A stretch of 64,000 bases of DNA from Homarus americanus (GCF_018991925.1 NW_024727827.1:225001-289000); one strand, 5' to 3'; counted from the stretch's first letter, positions 51,080 through 63,305 are shown. Notes: generated by a model from the sequence alone, not told the origin. Translations and numbers: made by a program.

Positions 51080-52050
51080 GTAGTTTGTTGGTTATTATTA
51101 TTAATATTATTATTATTACTACTACTGAACCTGAACTGATTACTGAAACAGGTATTTGTATTAATTAATTTATTCATTAAATATGTAATATTATTAACGA
51201 AATATATAAAAAAGTTAAATAAAATAGGTAAATAAAATAAATAAATAAAATAGAGTAAAAATTGTAAACATCAGACAGCTGACGCCATCTATTGAGAGGC
51301 ATCTGAACATACACTAATGTTAACACTGCAACCACGGAACCACACCTACTAATCCAGGTATTCATTTAATCCGAGTTAATTATTACCTGACTTAACATAA
51401 CCAAAAACACAAGCAGTAATTTAATATATTTGTTTTAATCTAGTTTAATCGTTTTTAAAATTGTTATATATAAATAAATCCGGATTAATGATTTGGCGAT
51501 GATGTTCGTGGTAGTCGTTATAACATCCGGCCACTTGAGGCGAGGAAGAGGGAGGGTTGAATGGCTGCCAAGAATTCAAGTGTTTATCTTCACTATTTTG
51601 TCTCTCCTGTGATACTAGAGGCCATTAAACTACACACAAACGATATATTATAAAGCATTAACGATAAACAAACATAATTACGCTATATATAAACAAAATA
51701 CTAACATATTTCCCATAAACAATATCTATATATTATTTCCCTTTAATTTATATGTATTTCCACTTAGTAATTCCTCTATATCTCCATTTAATAACCTCTA
51801 ATCAAACCAATAACCTAAATAACCACAAGATAAATAACAGTAACATTAAAATCTATCCTAAAGGCCATATATTACTAGATTAAATCACGTTAAATAACGA
51901 TAAGAAGGAGTTTATCAAAGTTTCCCGTACAGGCAATGCCATTTTCTCTCGCTACACTCTTCACCTGCGTTTTCTCTCACTATCTTCAGGGACTTATGGG
52001 AAACTAAGGTAGATAGATAGATAGAGGATGGATGTATATAGATAGATAGA
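51080..52050. other. AT-rich single-copy region
   Basis: No gene is seen. Contains GACGCCATCTATTGAG at 51281 and a GATA run at 52010-52050. Confidence 0.45.
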
Positions 52051-52057
52051 GAAATGA

Positions 52058-52137
52058 GATAACCTAACCTAACCTAACCTAACCTAACCTAACCTAACCC
52101 TTCAGGTGGTCATGTACGGATTCATTAATCTGTCACC

Positions 52138-52178
<41 letters not shown>
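52058..52178. repeat. CCTAA run and (CT)n
   Basis: Eight perfect CCTAA units 52060-52098, then CT 52141-52178. Confidence 0.95.
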
Positions 52179-52239
52179 GGCCATTCAGAGAGAGACTCTT
52201 GGTAGTTCAAGTATTAGTAAATATACTAACTTTTTGGAC

Positions 52240-53118
52240 AAGGGGTACCGGTATGGCCAACACAAGGGGTACCGGTATGGCCAACACAAAGAGGCACCGG
52301 TATGGCCAACACAAGAGGTACCGGTATGGCCAACACAAAGGGGTACCGGTATGGCCAACACAAGAGGTACCAGTATGGCCAACACAAGAGGTATCAGCAT
52401 GGCCAACACAAGAGGCATCAGCATGGCCAACACAAGAGGCATCAGCATGGCCAACACAAGAGGTATCAGCATGGCCAACACAAGAGGCATCAGCATGGCC
52501 AACACAAGAGGTATCAGCATGGCCAACACAAGAGGTATCAGCATGGCCAACACAAGAGGTATCAGCATGGCCAACACAAGAGGTATCAGCATGGCCAACA
52601 AGAGGTATCAGCATGGCCAACACAAGAGGTATCAGCATGGCCAACACAAAGAGGTATCAGCATGGCCAACACAAGAGGTATCAGCAGCCAACACAAGAGG
52701 TATCAGCATGGCCAACAAAAGAGTCCAGCATTACCAACACAAGAGGTATCAACATGCCAACACAAGAGGTATCAGCATACCAACACAAGAGGTATCAGCA
52801 TGGCCAACACAAGAGGTATCAGCATGGCCAACACAAGAGAGGTACCAGTATGGCCAACACAAGAGGTATCAGCATGGCCAACACAAGAGGTACCAGTATG
52901 GCCAACACAAGAGGTATCAGCATGGCCAACACAAGAGGTACCAGTATGGCCAACACAAGAGGTACCAGTATGGCCAACACAAGAGGTATCAGCATGGCCA
53001 ACACAAGAGGTATCAGCATGGCCAACACAAGAGGTATCAGCATGGCCAACACAAGAGGTATCAGCATGGCCAACACAAGAGGTATCAGCATGGCCAACAC
53101 AAGAGGTATCAGCATGAC
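52240..53118 (+). repeat. 24-bp minisatellite GGTATCAGCATGGCCAACAC, about 37 units
   Basis: The 24-bp unit equals eight codons, so frames of 271-348 residues stay open in all plus phases (GISMANTR, RYQHGQHK or EVSAWPTQ repeats). Units of the left end carry GGTACCGGTATGGCC. Several one- to three-base indels switch the phase without selection against any, so coding is not supported. Confidence 0.97.
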
Positions 53119-53239
53119 TAGTATAAGGACAGAACCAAAAAATGTGATGTAGTCGTGGCCAGAATTAGGCTAGTTAGTAACGCTGTACCCACACCGGAAC
53201 ACTCAGCCTGTAAACTGTGATAAACCTTTAAAGCATAAC

Positions 53240-53468
53240 AATTAAACAATATTATTCTTAAACACTATACTATTCTTTGACACTATATTATTCGTAAACA
53301 CTATATTATTCATAAACACTATACTATTCTTTGACACTATATTATTCGTAAACACTATACTATTCTTAAACACTTATACTATTCTTTGACACTATATTAT
53401 TCTTAACCACTATATTATTCTTGGACACTAAATTATTCTTAAACACTATATTATTCTTTGACACTACT
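53240..53468. repeat. AACACTATATTATTCTT repeat, 19-22 bp
   Basis: About 11 AT-rich units with variants TTTGACACT and TAAACACT. Confidence 0.92.
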
Positions 53469-53479
53469 GATTAGTCTTC

Positions 53480-53635
53480 AAATAGAATATGATTTCTACT
53501 GTGTATGAACCTCTGTCCTGTGTGGCAGTGAACAGTAATATCACCTACATACATTAACCTTTGTATAATATTAATGAATATGATCTATTTCTGTGTATGA
53601 ACCTCTGTCCTGTGTGGCAGTGAACAGTGATAGCA
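53480..53635 (+). repeat. Two direct copies of about 60 bp, 91 bp apart
   Basis: TGTATGAACCTCTGTCCTGT and GTGGCAGTGAACAGT occur twice (about 53502 and 53594). Confidence 0.9.
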
Positions 53636-53794
53636 CCCCCCCCTCCCCCAGTTTATGTCTGCTAGTTCCCCTCTCTTTCCCTCCGTCTACCCTCTATTCC
53701 CTGTCTACCTCTGTCAACGGAGAGAGAGAGACATGTGACAAGGACAGACTATTGTAAACCAGACAGGGAAAGGTGTCAACCACAAGGTACAGCT

Positions 53795-53923
53795 ATATGA
53801 TACGAGAGGGGGGTGAGGGAGGGGGAGGTAAGGGTGGGAGGGGTGAGGGAGGGGTGGAGGAAAGGGTGGGAGGGGTAATAAATGAAGGGAGACAGGCCTA
53901 ACAGGAGAGAGAAAGGAAAGGTG

Positions 53924-53979
<56 letters not shown>

Positions 53980-54125
53980 GGATGGATGGAACAGGAAAAG
54001 AGAGAGAGAGAGATGGGGATGGATGGAACAGGAAAAGAGAGATATGGAAAGGAAAGAGATAGAAAGAGAAAAGAAGACGGATAGGAGAGGGAAGAAAGAG
54101 AGAAGAGGGAGAGAAGAGGGAGAGG
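53795..54125. repeat. GGGGTGAGGG and (GA)n purine tract
   Basis: G-rich units 53803-53878, pure GA 53932-53975, and a 40-bp duplication containing GATGGGGATGGATGGAACAG. Confidence 0.93.
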
Positions 54126-54204
54126 CGGGGGAGCCAACTTAACGACCAAGTGTCAATTTTTAGTGGTCAATTTTTTTTGATGAGGCGTTAAGCACTTGTT
54201 ACCT

Positions 54205-54418
54205 TCACACCAGCCCCTCACGACCCCAACCAGCCTTTCACGACCCCCACCAGCCCCTCACGACCCCCACCAGCCCCTCACGACCCTCACCAACACCTCA
54301 CGTAGTGGTGGTAGGAGGGTAGTAGTGGTGGTAGTGGTGGTAGGAGGGTAGTAGTGGTGGTAGTGGTGGTAGGAGGGTAGTAGTGGTGGTAGTGGTGGTA
54401 GGAGGGTAGTAGTAGCTC
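54205..54418. repeat. 19-bp CCCACCAGCCCCTCACGAC repeat, then GGT/AGT repeat
   Basis: Five units 54205-54300, then GGTAGTGGTGGTAGGAGG units 54303-54418 running into family F copy 2. Confidence 0.93.
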
Positions 54419-54991
54419 AACACAGGACTTCAAACAACGCATCCAACGAAGCCCGTGTTGACGTCAGTGCTCGAGGATTCTGGACGCGGGGACAGAGAGC
54501 CTTCTTCGACATCAGGATTTTTTATCCCATGGCCGCATGTCACCGTAACTTAGCTCTCGATGCTGCACACAGGAGGAACGAGAACGACAAGAGAAGGGCA
54601 TATGGGGAGAGAATTCAGAACGTTGATCAAGGCAGCTTCACTCCTCTAGTGTTCACAACCTCTGGTGGGATGGGACCAAGTGCAAGATGCTACACCAGAC
54701 TCGCGGAGGTGTTATCCGAACAGAAGCAGCAGCCCAGAAGTTATGTTACAGCCTGGATGACTGTCCTTCTCTCTCTCCTTAGGTCGGCTTTGCTCTGCCT
54801 CAGGGGAACGAGAGCATCGGCCCCAAAGCCGACAACAGTTGCAGATATTGACTATGAGGCTACAGTCACTGAATGCCGCATGGATCTGCGGCTCAACACA
54901 GCTAGGATGGCTACTTATGTATTAGGATATTTAATATTAAGGTAATAAAATGGCGGCGAAGGTGTGGCTATTGGGGGAGGATGGAGGCCAT
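54419..54991 (+). mobile_element. Family F retroelement copy 2, 3' end only
   Basis: Matches copy 1 from about 3650 to 4219 and ends at the same base (GGAGGCCAT). It is embedded in GGT/AGT repeats on both sides, as copy 1 is. The 3' 80 bp are nearly identical to copy 1. Confidence 0.85.
54430..54870 (+). pseudogene. Endonuclease-like domain of family F, better preserved
   Basis: Reading across two small frameshifts: EARVDVSARGFW, QRAFFDIRI, then a 138-codon frame (54529-54945) with MAACHRNLALDAAHRRNEND, RRAYGERIQNVDQG, SFTPLVFTTSGGMG and RSALLCLRGTR. The paired acidic strand (FFDIRI), the KRxxY helix and the PLVF strand are spaced like an R2-type restriction-like endonuclease. That is inference. 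T insertions in poly-T near 54520 break the frame. Confidence 0.5.
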
Positions 54992-54994
54992 TTA

Positions 54995-55065
54995 TTTATT
55001 ATGTAGTGGTAGGAGGCTGGTAGTAGTGGTGGTAGGAGGCTGGTAGTAGTGGTGGTAGTGGGTCA
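54995..55065. repeat. GTAGTGGTGGTAGGAGGCTG repeat
   Basis: Three units directly after family F copy 2. Confidence 0.9.
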
Positions 55066-55154
55066 CGGACGCGGTATAGCCCCGGGCCACAGCGGAAGCC
55101 GCCACACCTGTCAAACTTCCTCAGGTACAGGCAATGGTACTGGTACTGGTACTG

Positions 55155-55440
55155 GTGGAAGGAAGGAGGGAGTGAAGGGAGGGAACGAGTGGAGGGAAGG
55201 AGGGAGGGAACGAGTGGAGGGAAGGAGGGAGGCAAGGAAGGAGGGAGGCAAGGAAGGAGTGGAGGGAGGAGGAGAGAAGGAAGGAGGAGTGGAGGGAAAG
55301 GAGGAGGCAAGGAAGGAGTGGAGGAGGGAGGGAGAGAGAAGGAAGGAGGGAGTGGAGGAAAGGGGAGGAGGAGGAGAGTGGAGGGAAGGAAGAAGAAGGG
55401 AGGAGGGAAGGAGGGAGGGGGAGGAATCGGAACTATGAGT
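55155..55440. repeat. GGAAGGAGGGAGTGGAGG purine tract
   Basis: GGAA/GGGA/GTGGA units. Both-strand frames are artefacts. Confidence 0.95.
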
Positions 55441-55529
55441 ATCTCCACCCCTCCTCCTCCACCACCTCCTCCTCCAGTTATGTCAAGTTTCCTGTAAGGT
55501 GACCCTCGGGGGGTGTGTTGTAACCCCCA

Positions 55530-55840
55530 AGAAAGAAGAAGAAGAGGAAGAAAGAGAGGAAGAGGAAGAAGAAGAACAACAACAACGGAGAGGAAGAAAG
55601 AGAGGAGGAGGAGGAAGAGGAAGAAAGAAGAAGAGAACAACAACAACAGAGAGAAGAAAGAGGGAGGAGGAGGGAGGAAGAAGAGGAAAGGAGAAGAAGA
55701 AGAAGAGCAACAACAACAACAACAAGGAGGAAGAAAGAGGAGGAGGAGGAGGAAGAAGAGGAGGGAAGAGAGAAGAAGAACAGAAGAACAACAACAGAAA
55801 GGAAGAAAGGGGGGGAGGAGGGAGGAGGAAGGGGGGTCCT
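55530..55840. repeat. GAAGAGGAA purine tract with ACAACAAC inserts
   Basis: Four blocks of AGAAGAAGAGGA each ending in an AACAACAAC run, a higher-order repeat of about 70-80 bp. Confidence 0.93.
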
Positions 55841-55994
55841 AAAAGGGTCCACCATATCTCTAAAGAGTCCTGTGGCGTCTGACCCACACTTCCTGTAAAG
55901 GCGAGCCCACGAAGGACGCCCATGGGTTAGGGCAGCTCAGGGGCCGCCCATAAACCAGTGTAACAGGTGTGATGCCCAGGAGTGACCTAAGGAG

Positions 55995-56125
55995 TAGGGA
56001 GTAGGAAGGAAGGAAGGAGGGAGGCTGGAAGGAAGGAAGGAAGGAGGAAGGAAGGAAGGAAGGAGGAGGGGGAGGGAGGAGGCTGGAAGGAGGAAGGAAG
56101 GAAGGAAGGAGAGGAGGTCTGTCTG
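55995..56125. repeat. (GGAA)n with GGAGGCTGGAA units
   Basis: GGAAGGAAGG runs repeated twice around GAGGCTGGAAGG. Confidence 0.93.
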
Positions 56126-56203
56126 TATTTACCTACCTGCCAATTCAATTCACCTGTCCCTCCCCCCATTCCGTGACCTGTGCTGGGGTCAGGTCAGCTG
56201 CTG

Positions 56204-56345
56204 AAGAGAGAGAGAGAGAGAGAGAGAGAGGCTGTTAAAAATCCTTCTGTGAGACGTGAGGTGTATAATAAGGGGAGGGAGGAGGGGGGAGGGGGAGGGG
56301 AGGGAAGGGAGGAAGGAGGGAAGGGAGGGAAGGGGGAAAGGCGAT
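56204..56345. repeat. (GA)n and GGGA tract
   Basis: GA 56204-56230, GGGA/GGAGG 56270-56340. Confidence 0.93.
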
Positions 56346-56389
56346 CATGACGTCTGGTCTCAGCATTAATCCTCTTTAATCCCCACCAT

Positions 56390-56715
56390 GGATTTTCTTC
56401 CCCTAAATCCCGGACAGAAAAGGATAAAAATTCCCTGCCATCTTGAGGTATTTATTCCCTATCCGACATTCTTTCCCTAGACAATGGTGGGCGGCAGGGG
56501 GTGAGGGGGGTTAAAAACTCCCTACATCTCGAGAATAACCAATTTTTTCCCCTATTAAGGAAAGTACCCCACCATTTTTCCTAGGGTACTCACGTAGAAA
56601 AGGACGATGGGTGTTACAAATTTCCCTGCCAGGACCAGAATGATTATCTAGTTTTTTCCCCTTGATGACAAAATTCCCTCTACCAATACAAACTCGTCTT
56701 AGGCCTCGGGAAAAA
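56390..56715. repeat. Degenerate repeat around AAATTCCCTGCCA
   Basis: AAATTCCCT or AACTCCCTA recurs at about 56429, 56514, 56620 and 56670 with similar neighbours (AGAAAAGGA, CCCCTTNNT). Old diverged tandem units of roughly 85-100 bp. Confidence 0.5.
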
Positions 56716-56749
56716 AGTGGGGACTATTTTTTCCTTATTTTCACGTGCT

Positions 56750-56750
56750 T

Positions 56751-56794
<44 letters not shown>

Positions 56795-56850
56795 AGACTC
56801 AGGTATCGGCAGCTCGGGTATCGGGTGAGTATCGGGTATCGGGTATAAAT
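56750..56850. repeat. (CT)n and TATCGGGTA repeat
   Basis: CT 56753-56790, then five ATCGGGTA-like words. Confidence 0.9.
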
Positions 56851-57017
56851 GAGGGCAGACCTATTCACCCGATTCAAAGATTAAAAATGATTGGATGAAA
56901 AATGAAGCAGGCAGCGGATTGGTTGATTTGGGGGGGTGGGAACTGGTCACTGATTGGTCGAAAGGATTGAGAAAGATTAGGCTCGGTTTGTTTACTGGAT
57001 TGTGATTGGTTGATAAG

Positions 57018-58108
<1,091 letters not shown>

Positions 58109-58109
58109 A

Positions 58110-58182
58110 GCGACACACACACACTCACACACACACTCACTCACTCACTCACTCACACACACTCACACACACACACACACTT
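58110..58182. repeat. (CA)n/(CTCA)n microsatellite
   Basis: CA with a CTCA block. Confidence 0.95.
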
Positions 58183-58640
58183 TATTCCCAATCCCTCACA
58201 ATCCCTCCCAATCCAACGCCTTCTGTTAATCCCTTCTTAGTGATTGGATTTCCTCATTTTCTTTCTAATCTTTAATTTTTGCTATTATTTTTTATTTCCT
58301 AATTCTATTTTCATTACTTTCCTTATTAACACTTAGTGGCCTTTTGTGTTTAATTCTCCTCTTCCATTATTCCTCGTTTATTCTTCCTTTCCTTCTTTCT
58401 CTATTCCTTATTCCTTGTCTCATCCACAAAGACGAAATTACAATACACATCTGTTCCATCTCCTAAACCTTACACCCCTCTCTTTCTCTCGCTCTATTTC
58501 CCTCTCTCTCTCCCTCTCAGCCCTCTCATCCATCACCCCTATCCCATCCTTCATCCCTAGCCCCCTCTCTCGCAGCCCCTACAGCCCCTATCTCAGTGGC
58601 AGGTTACGACAGAAGGGAATTAATGTGATTTAAAAATATG
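58183..58640. other. Pyrimidine-rich single-copy stretch
   Basis: T/C-rich with a CTCTCC run at 58480-58520. No gene is seen. Confidence 0.5.
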
Positions 58641-58645
58641 CCGCC

Positions 58646-58729
58646 ATGGTGCGCTCGTCTTTGGTCAACAAGACACTGTTGCCAATTTGGGAGTTGAACC
58701 TTTCTACGTCAGATTATATAACAAAGTAA
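58646..58729 (+). other. 27-codon ORF with a perfect GCCGCCATGG context
   Basis: TGCCGCCATGGTGCG at 58639-58653 gives an ideal start context. The frame begins MVRSSLVNKTLLPIWELN and stops at 58727-58729 inside the first unit of the 49-bp repeat. Not recognised. Confidence 0.2.
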
Positions 58730-59110
58730 ATATTTAACTCAAGCTGATAATTTAACGTCAGATTATATAACAAAGTAAATATTTAACTCAAGCTGATAAT
58801 TTAACGTCAGATTATATAACAAAGTAAATATTTAACTCAAGCTGATAATTTAACGTCCCAGATTATATAACAAAGTAAATATTTAACTCAAGCGATAATT
58901 TAACGTCAAAGATTATATAACAAAGTAAATATTTAACTCAAGCTGATAATTTAACGTCAGATTATATAACAAAGTAAATATTTAACTCAAGCTGATAATT
59001 TAACGTCAGATTATATAACAAAGTAAATATTTAACTCAAGCTGATAATTTAACGTCAGATTATATAACAAAGTAAATATTTAACTCAAGCTGATAATTTA
59101 ACGTCAGATT
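58706..59110 (+). repeat. 49-bp AT-rich tandem repeat, 8 units
   Basis: ACGTCAGATTATATAACAAA, GTAAATATTTAACTCAAG, CTGATAATTTA. Units are nearly identical, so recently expanded. Confidence 0.97.
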
Positions 59111-59152
59111 ATTAACTGAATCGTAAACAAAAAATAATTTCACACACTTTTT

Positions 59153-59325
59153 CTTGACCAATCACGATGGACACTTAAAAAATTCTTGGCCAATAGCAGC
59201 GATTGTAAACAAACTCTCTCGACCAATCACAGTTAATGTACTTTATTTTCTTGTCCAATCACAGGGAAAGCGATTACTATCTTGGCCAATCACTGTCAAT
59301 ATGTTGGCTTTGTTGTCCAATGAGC
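59153..59325. promoter_or_regulatory. Six CCAAT boxes at 31-33 bp spacing
   Basis: CCAAT starts at 59158, 59190, 59223, 59255, 59286 and 59317, all on the plus strand, each in NF-Y context ((T/C)(T/C)G(A/G/T)CCAAT, four of them CCAATCAC). Between the boxes the sequence is diverged. This is either an old about 32-bp tandem repeat in which only the CCAAT core survives, or a regulatory array. Confidence 0.45.
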
Positions 59326-59371
59326 GTTTTGGTGAACTTCCTGACAACATGACATTAAAAATACACTGACA

Positions 59372-59765
59372 ACATACACTCATGCAGCCACTGACAACAT
59401 ACAGCCACTGACAACATACACTCATACAGCCACTGACAACATACACTCATACAGCCACTGGCAACATACACTCATACAGCCACTGACAACATACACTCAT
59501 ACAGCCACTGACAACATACACTCATGCAGCCACTGACAACATACAGCCACTGACAACATACACTCATACAGCCACTGACCTTTATACCTCCTTCCACAGC
59601 CACTGGCAACATACACTCATACAGCCACTGGCAACATACACTCATACAGCCACTGACAACATACACTCATACAGCCACTGACAACATACACTCATACAGC
59701 CACTGACAACATACACTCATACAGCCACTGACAACATACACTCATACAGCCACTGACAACATACC
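59372..59765. repeat. 25-bp minisatellite CTGACAACATACACTCATAC
   Basis: About 15 units with a CTGGCAAC variant and one unrelated insertion (59578-59600). Confidence 0.95.
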
Positions 59766-59774
59766 CCCATTCAC

Positions 59775-59945
59775 AACACACACATCTCAACAACTGCCAA
59801 CACAACACTGCCAACACATCTCAACAACTACCAACACAACACTGCCAACACATCTCAACAACTACCAACACAACACTGCCAACACATCTCAACAACTACC
59901 AACACAACACTGCCAACACATCTCAACAGCTGCCAACACCACACC
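59775..59945. repeat. 34-bp minisatellite CATCTCAACAACTACC
   Basis: Five units. CATCTC starts at about 59783, 59817, 59851, 59885 and 59919. Confidence 0.93.
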
Positions 59946-60081
59946 ACAGTAATGATGGCAGTGGTGGCAGCGTCAGCGTGACTGCCTCCTTCCCTCCCCC
60001 AGAGTTCACACACCAGGCGCAGGTCCTCACGCCTACACCACCTCCGTCACTCGCCATTTCGTCTTGTCACGTCTTTCAAAC

Positions 60082-60187
60082 TTTTCGCGAAACACTGATG
60101 TATTTGGCGGACGAGTTACAGGTGCGTGGCAGTCATTAACACCTGTAACTGCCCTATATGACGGTACATATGTGTGAAATTTCGCGA
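60082..60187. promoter_or_regulatory. E2F-like words around a candidate first exon
   Basis: TTTTCGCGAAA at 60082-60092 and AAATTTCGCGAG at 60177-60187. Between them ATG 60098 opens MYLADELQ, ending exactly at a strong donor CAG|GTGCGT (60119-60127). The remaining 60158-60358 plus frame (66 codons, no low complexity) is unrecognised. Confidence 0.2.
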
Positions 60188-60359
60188 GTTCAAGTCATCT
60201 TCAGGGAGAAGGATCCGGACGCGTCGCCAATTTTCCCTCATGTTTTGTGGCTTACCGAGTCGCTCAAGTGTGTCGGGAGGGCAGAGGTCGACCAGTGGCT
60301 TCGGCTTCGTTCCCCGCGCTGCCGTAACCATCCCTTAATTTTTTCCCCCACTTTTTAAA

Positions 60360-60985
60360 TACGTCTTCAGTCTAACATATTCATTATATCAATAAATAAA
60401 ATAAATTAAAATGAATAATCTCCCTCCAGGAAATTAAATTAAAGGAGAAAAAATATAAATTACGAATATATATATATATATATTTTAAAGGGTTGTGAAG
60501 GGGTTGGTAGTCACTGGCATCTGGCAACAATGTCGGCGGAGGAATATGGCGGGAGGAGGAGGAGGGATGGGAACCCAGTCACTCACTACCTCCTACCGTC
60601 TTATTTACCTCAACCATAACTTCCGACTCTTATTTAAAATTTATTTATAAACTGGGGCTCCTTTTTTTATTTCCCAGGAGAATTATTATCATTCCAATTA
60701 CCATTTTCGTTGATAAATTCCCCAATAAGAGAAAAAACGGAAGAGAGGGAAAGAGAGGGAAACTTGCATCAATCAAACCTAAAAAAAAAACTAGTTTTTC
60801 CTATTTTTTCCCTTAAATAGCAATAATAGTCTATTTAATCCCTTCTTAATTAAACCTGACTATTATTTTTAACCTCCGAATACCATATAACCAAGGGGCG
60901 GATCCAGGAATATCAAAAAGGGGGTCCAAGAGGAACCTTATGGTCGGGGGGAGGGGACAGGGCGACCACCGAGGCCACCCAGTTA
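60360..60985. other. AT-rich single-copy stretch with small ORF
   Basis: TA run 60468-60482. A 29-codon frame, 60530-60619, starts MSAEEYGGRRRRDG right after CTGGCAACA. No other feature is seen. Confidence 0.35.
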
Positions 60986-60987
60986 AT

Positions 60988-61175
60988 ACAGTCACATGTG
61001 TATATCTGACAACCCCCCCATGGACAATCACATGTGGACATTTGATCACCCTAGCACGTGTTTACAGTCACATGTGTATATCTGACAACCCCCCCCATGG
61101 ACAATCACATGTGGACATTTGATCATCCTAGCACGTGTTTACAGTCACATGTGTATATCTGACGACCCCCAAGAC
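60988..61175 (+). repeat. 76-77 bp tandem repeat, about 2.5 units
   Basis: GTCACATGTG starts at 60991, 61067 and 61144. Units also hold CACATGTGGACATTTGATCA and GCACGTGTTTACA. Confidence 0.92.
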
Positions 61176-61261
61176 AGTCACATGTGTACAAATGATCCTC
61201 ACAGCTAGCAGTACTTAACGCACATACGCCCAACAGAAAGCGTCAAGTTACTAACTGGAGA

Positions 61262-61905
61262 ACCCCGTTTATATACGCCAAACAAAACAGAATTACCGTT
61301 TATATACGCCAAACAAAACAGAATTACCGTTTATATACGCCAAACAAACAAATTACCGTTTATATACGCCAAACAAAACAGAATTACCGTTTATATACGC
61401 CAAACAAAAGCGAATTACCGTTTATATACGCCAAACAAAACAGAATTACCGTTTTATACGCCAAACAAAACAAAATTTTATATACGCCAAACACAACAGA
61501 ATTACGTTTATATACGCCAAACAAGCAGAATTACCGTTTATATACGCCAAACAAAGCAGAATTACCGTTTATACGCCAACAACAGAATTACCGTTTATAT
61601 ACGCCAAACAAAGCAGATTACCGTTTATACGCCAAACAACAGAATTACCGTTTATATACGCCAAACAAAACAAATTACCGTTTATATACGCCAAACAAAC
61701 AGAATTACCGTTTAAATACGCCAACAGAATTACCGTTTATATACGCCAAACAAAACAAATTACCGTTTATATACGCCAAACAAAACAAATTACCGTTTAT
61801 ACCAAACAAAACAATTTTTATATACGCCAAACAAAGCAAATTACGTTTATATACAAACAAAACAAATTACCGTTTATATACAAACAAACAAAATTCCGTT
61901 TTTCC
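61262..61905. repeat. 31-bp minisatellite CGTTTATATACGCCAAACAA, about 22 units
   Basis: Units end in AACAGAATTAC, with many short deletions. The minus strand has TATATAAAC in most units. Confidence 0.96.
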
Positions 61906-62064
61906 AAATTAACACCTAAAACTTACCTTAAAAACACGCACCTGTAATAGGTGGCTTACATCACTACACACCTGTTAACACTTCACCTGGGGCCTCAGGT
62001 GTAGGCATTTCTGTGGGAGAAAGACAGTGTGGTTGGGATTGAGTACAGGAAGGTATTATCTAGG

Positions 62065-63305
62065 TTTTTCTTTTCCTTCCCTTGTTCTTCTTCTCCCTCC
62101 TCCTCCTCTTCTCCTCCTCCTCCTCCTTCTCCTCCTCTCCTCCTTCCTCTTCTCCTCTCCTCCTCTTGTCCTCCTCCTCCTCCTCCTTCCTCTTCTTCTC
62201 CTCCCTCTTCTCCTCCTCCTCCTCCTTCCTCTTCTCCTCTCCTCCTCTTCCCCTCTCCTCCTCTCCTTCCTCCTTTTCCTCCTCTCTCTTGTCCTCTCTC
62301 CTCCCTCCCTCCCTCCTTCCTCCTCCTCCTCCCTCCTTGTCCTTCTCCTCCTCCTCCTCTTGTCCTTCTCCTCCCCTCCTTCCTCTTCTCCTCCTCCTCC
62401 CTCTTGTCCTCCTCTCCTCTTGTCCTTCTCCTCCTCCTTCCCTCTTCTCCTCTCCTCCTCTTGTCCTCCTCCTCTCCCTCCTCCTCCTCCTCCCTCCTCC
62501 TCCTTCTCCTCCTCCTCCTCCTCCTCCTCCTTCCTCTCCTCCTTCCTCTCCTCCTCTCCTTCCTCCTTCCTCCTCCTCCTCCTCCCTCCTCCTCTTCTTC
62601 CTCTCCTCTCCTCCTCTGTCCTTCTCCTCCTCCTTCTCTCCTCCTCCTCCTTCCTCTCCTCCTTCCTCTTCTCCTCCTCCTCCTCTTGTCCTCCTCCTCC
62701 TCTTGTCCTTCTCCTCCTCCTCCTCTTCCCTTCTCTTCCTCTTCCCTCTCCTCCTCCTTACTCTTCTCCTCCTCCTCCTCCTCCTCCTTCCTCTTCTCTT
62801 CCTCCTCTCTTGTCCTCCTCCTCCTCCCTTCCTCTTCTCCTCCTTCCCTCTTCTCCCTCCTCCTCCTCCTCCTCCTTCCTCTTCTCCTCCTCCTCCTCCT
62901 CCTTCCTCTTCTCCTCCTCCTCCCTCTTCTCCTCTCCTCCTTCCTCTCTCTCCTCCTCCTCCTTCCTCTTCCTCCTCTCCTTCCTCTTCTCCTCCTCCTT
63001 CCTCTTCTCCTCCTCCTCCTCCTTCCTCTTGTCCTCCTCCTTCCTCTTCTCCTCCTCTCCTCCTCCTCCTTCCCCTCCTCCTCCTTCTCCTCCTCCTCTT
63101 CTCCTCCTCCTCCTCCCCTCCTCTTGTCCTCCTCCTCCGTCCTCTTCTTCTTCTCCTCCTCCTCTTCCTCCTCCTCCCTCTTCTTCTTCCTCCTCCTCCT
63201 CTTGTCCTCCTCCTCCCTCTTCTCCTCCTCCTCCTCCTCTTGTCCTCCTCCTCCTCGCTCTTCTCCTCCTCCTCCTCTTGTCCTCCTCCTCCCTCTTCTT
63301 CATCA
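62065..63305. repeat. 1.2-kb (CCT/CTT)n polypyrimidine tract
   Basis: Plus strand almost entirely C and T, with TTGTCC interruptions at intervals. Six long frames (410-474 residues plus, 215-428 minus) of Ser/Pro/Leu or Arg/Glu/Gly are artefacts of the repeat. Confidence 0.97.

Noticed and set aside
52106..53152. 348-residue frame with eight-residue repeats (EVSAWPTQ, GISMANTR), starting outside the repeat
   Set aside because: All three plus phases and two minus phases are open because 24 is a multiple of three. One- to two-base indels change phase with no sign of selection, and the upstream start lies in a (CT)n context.
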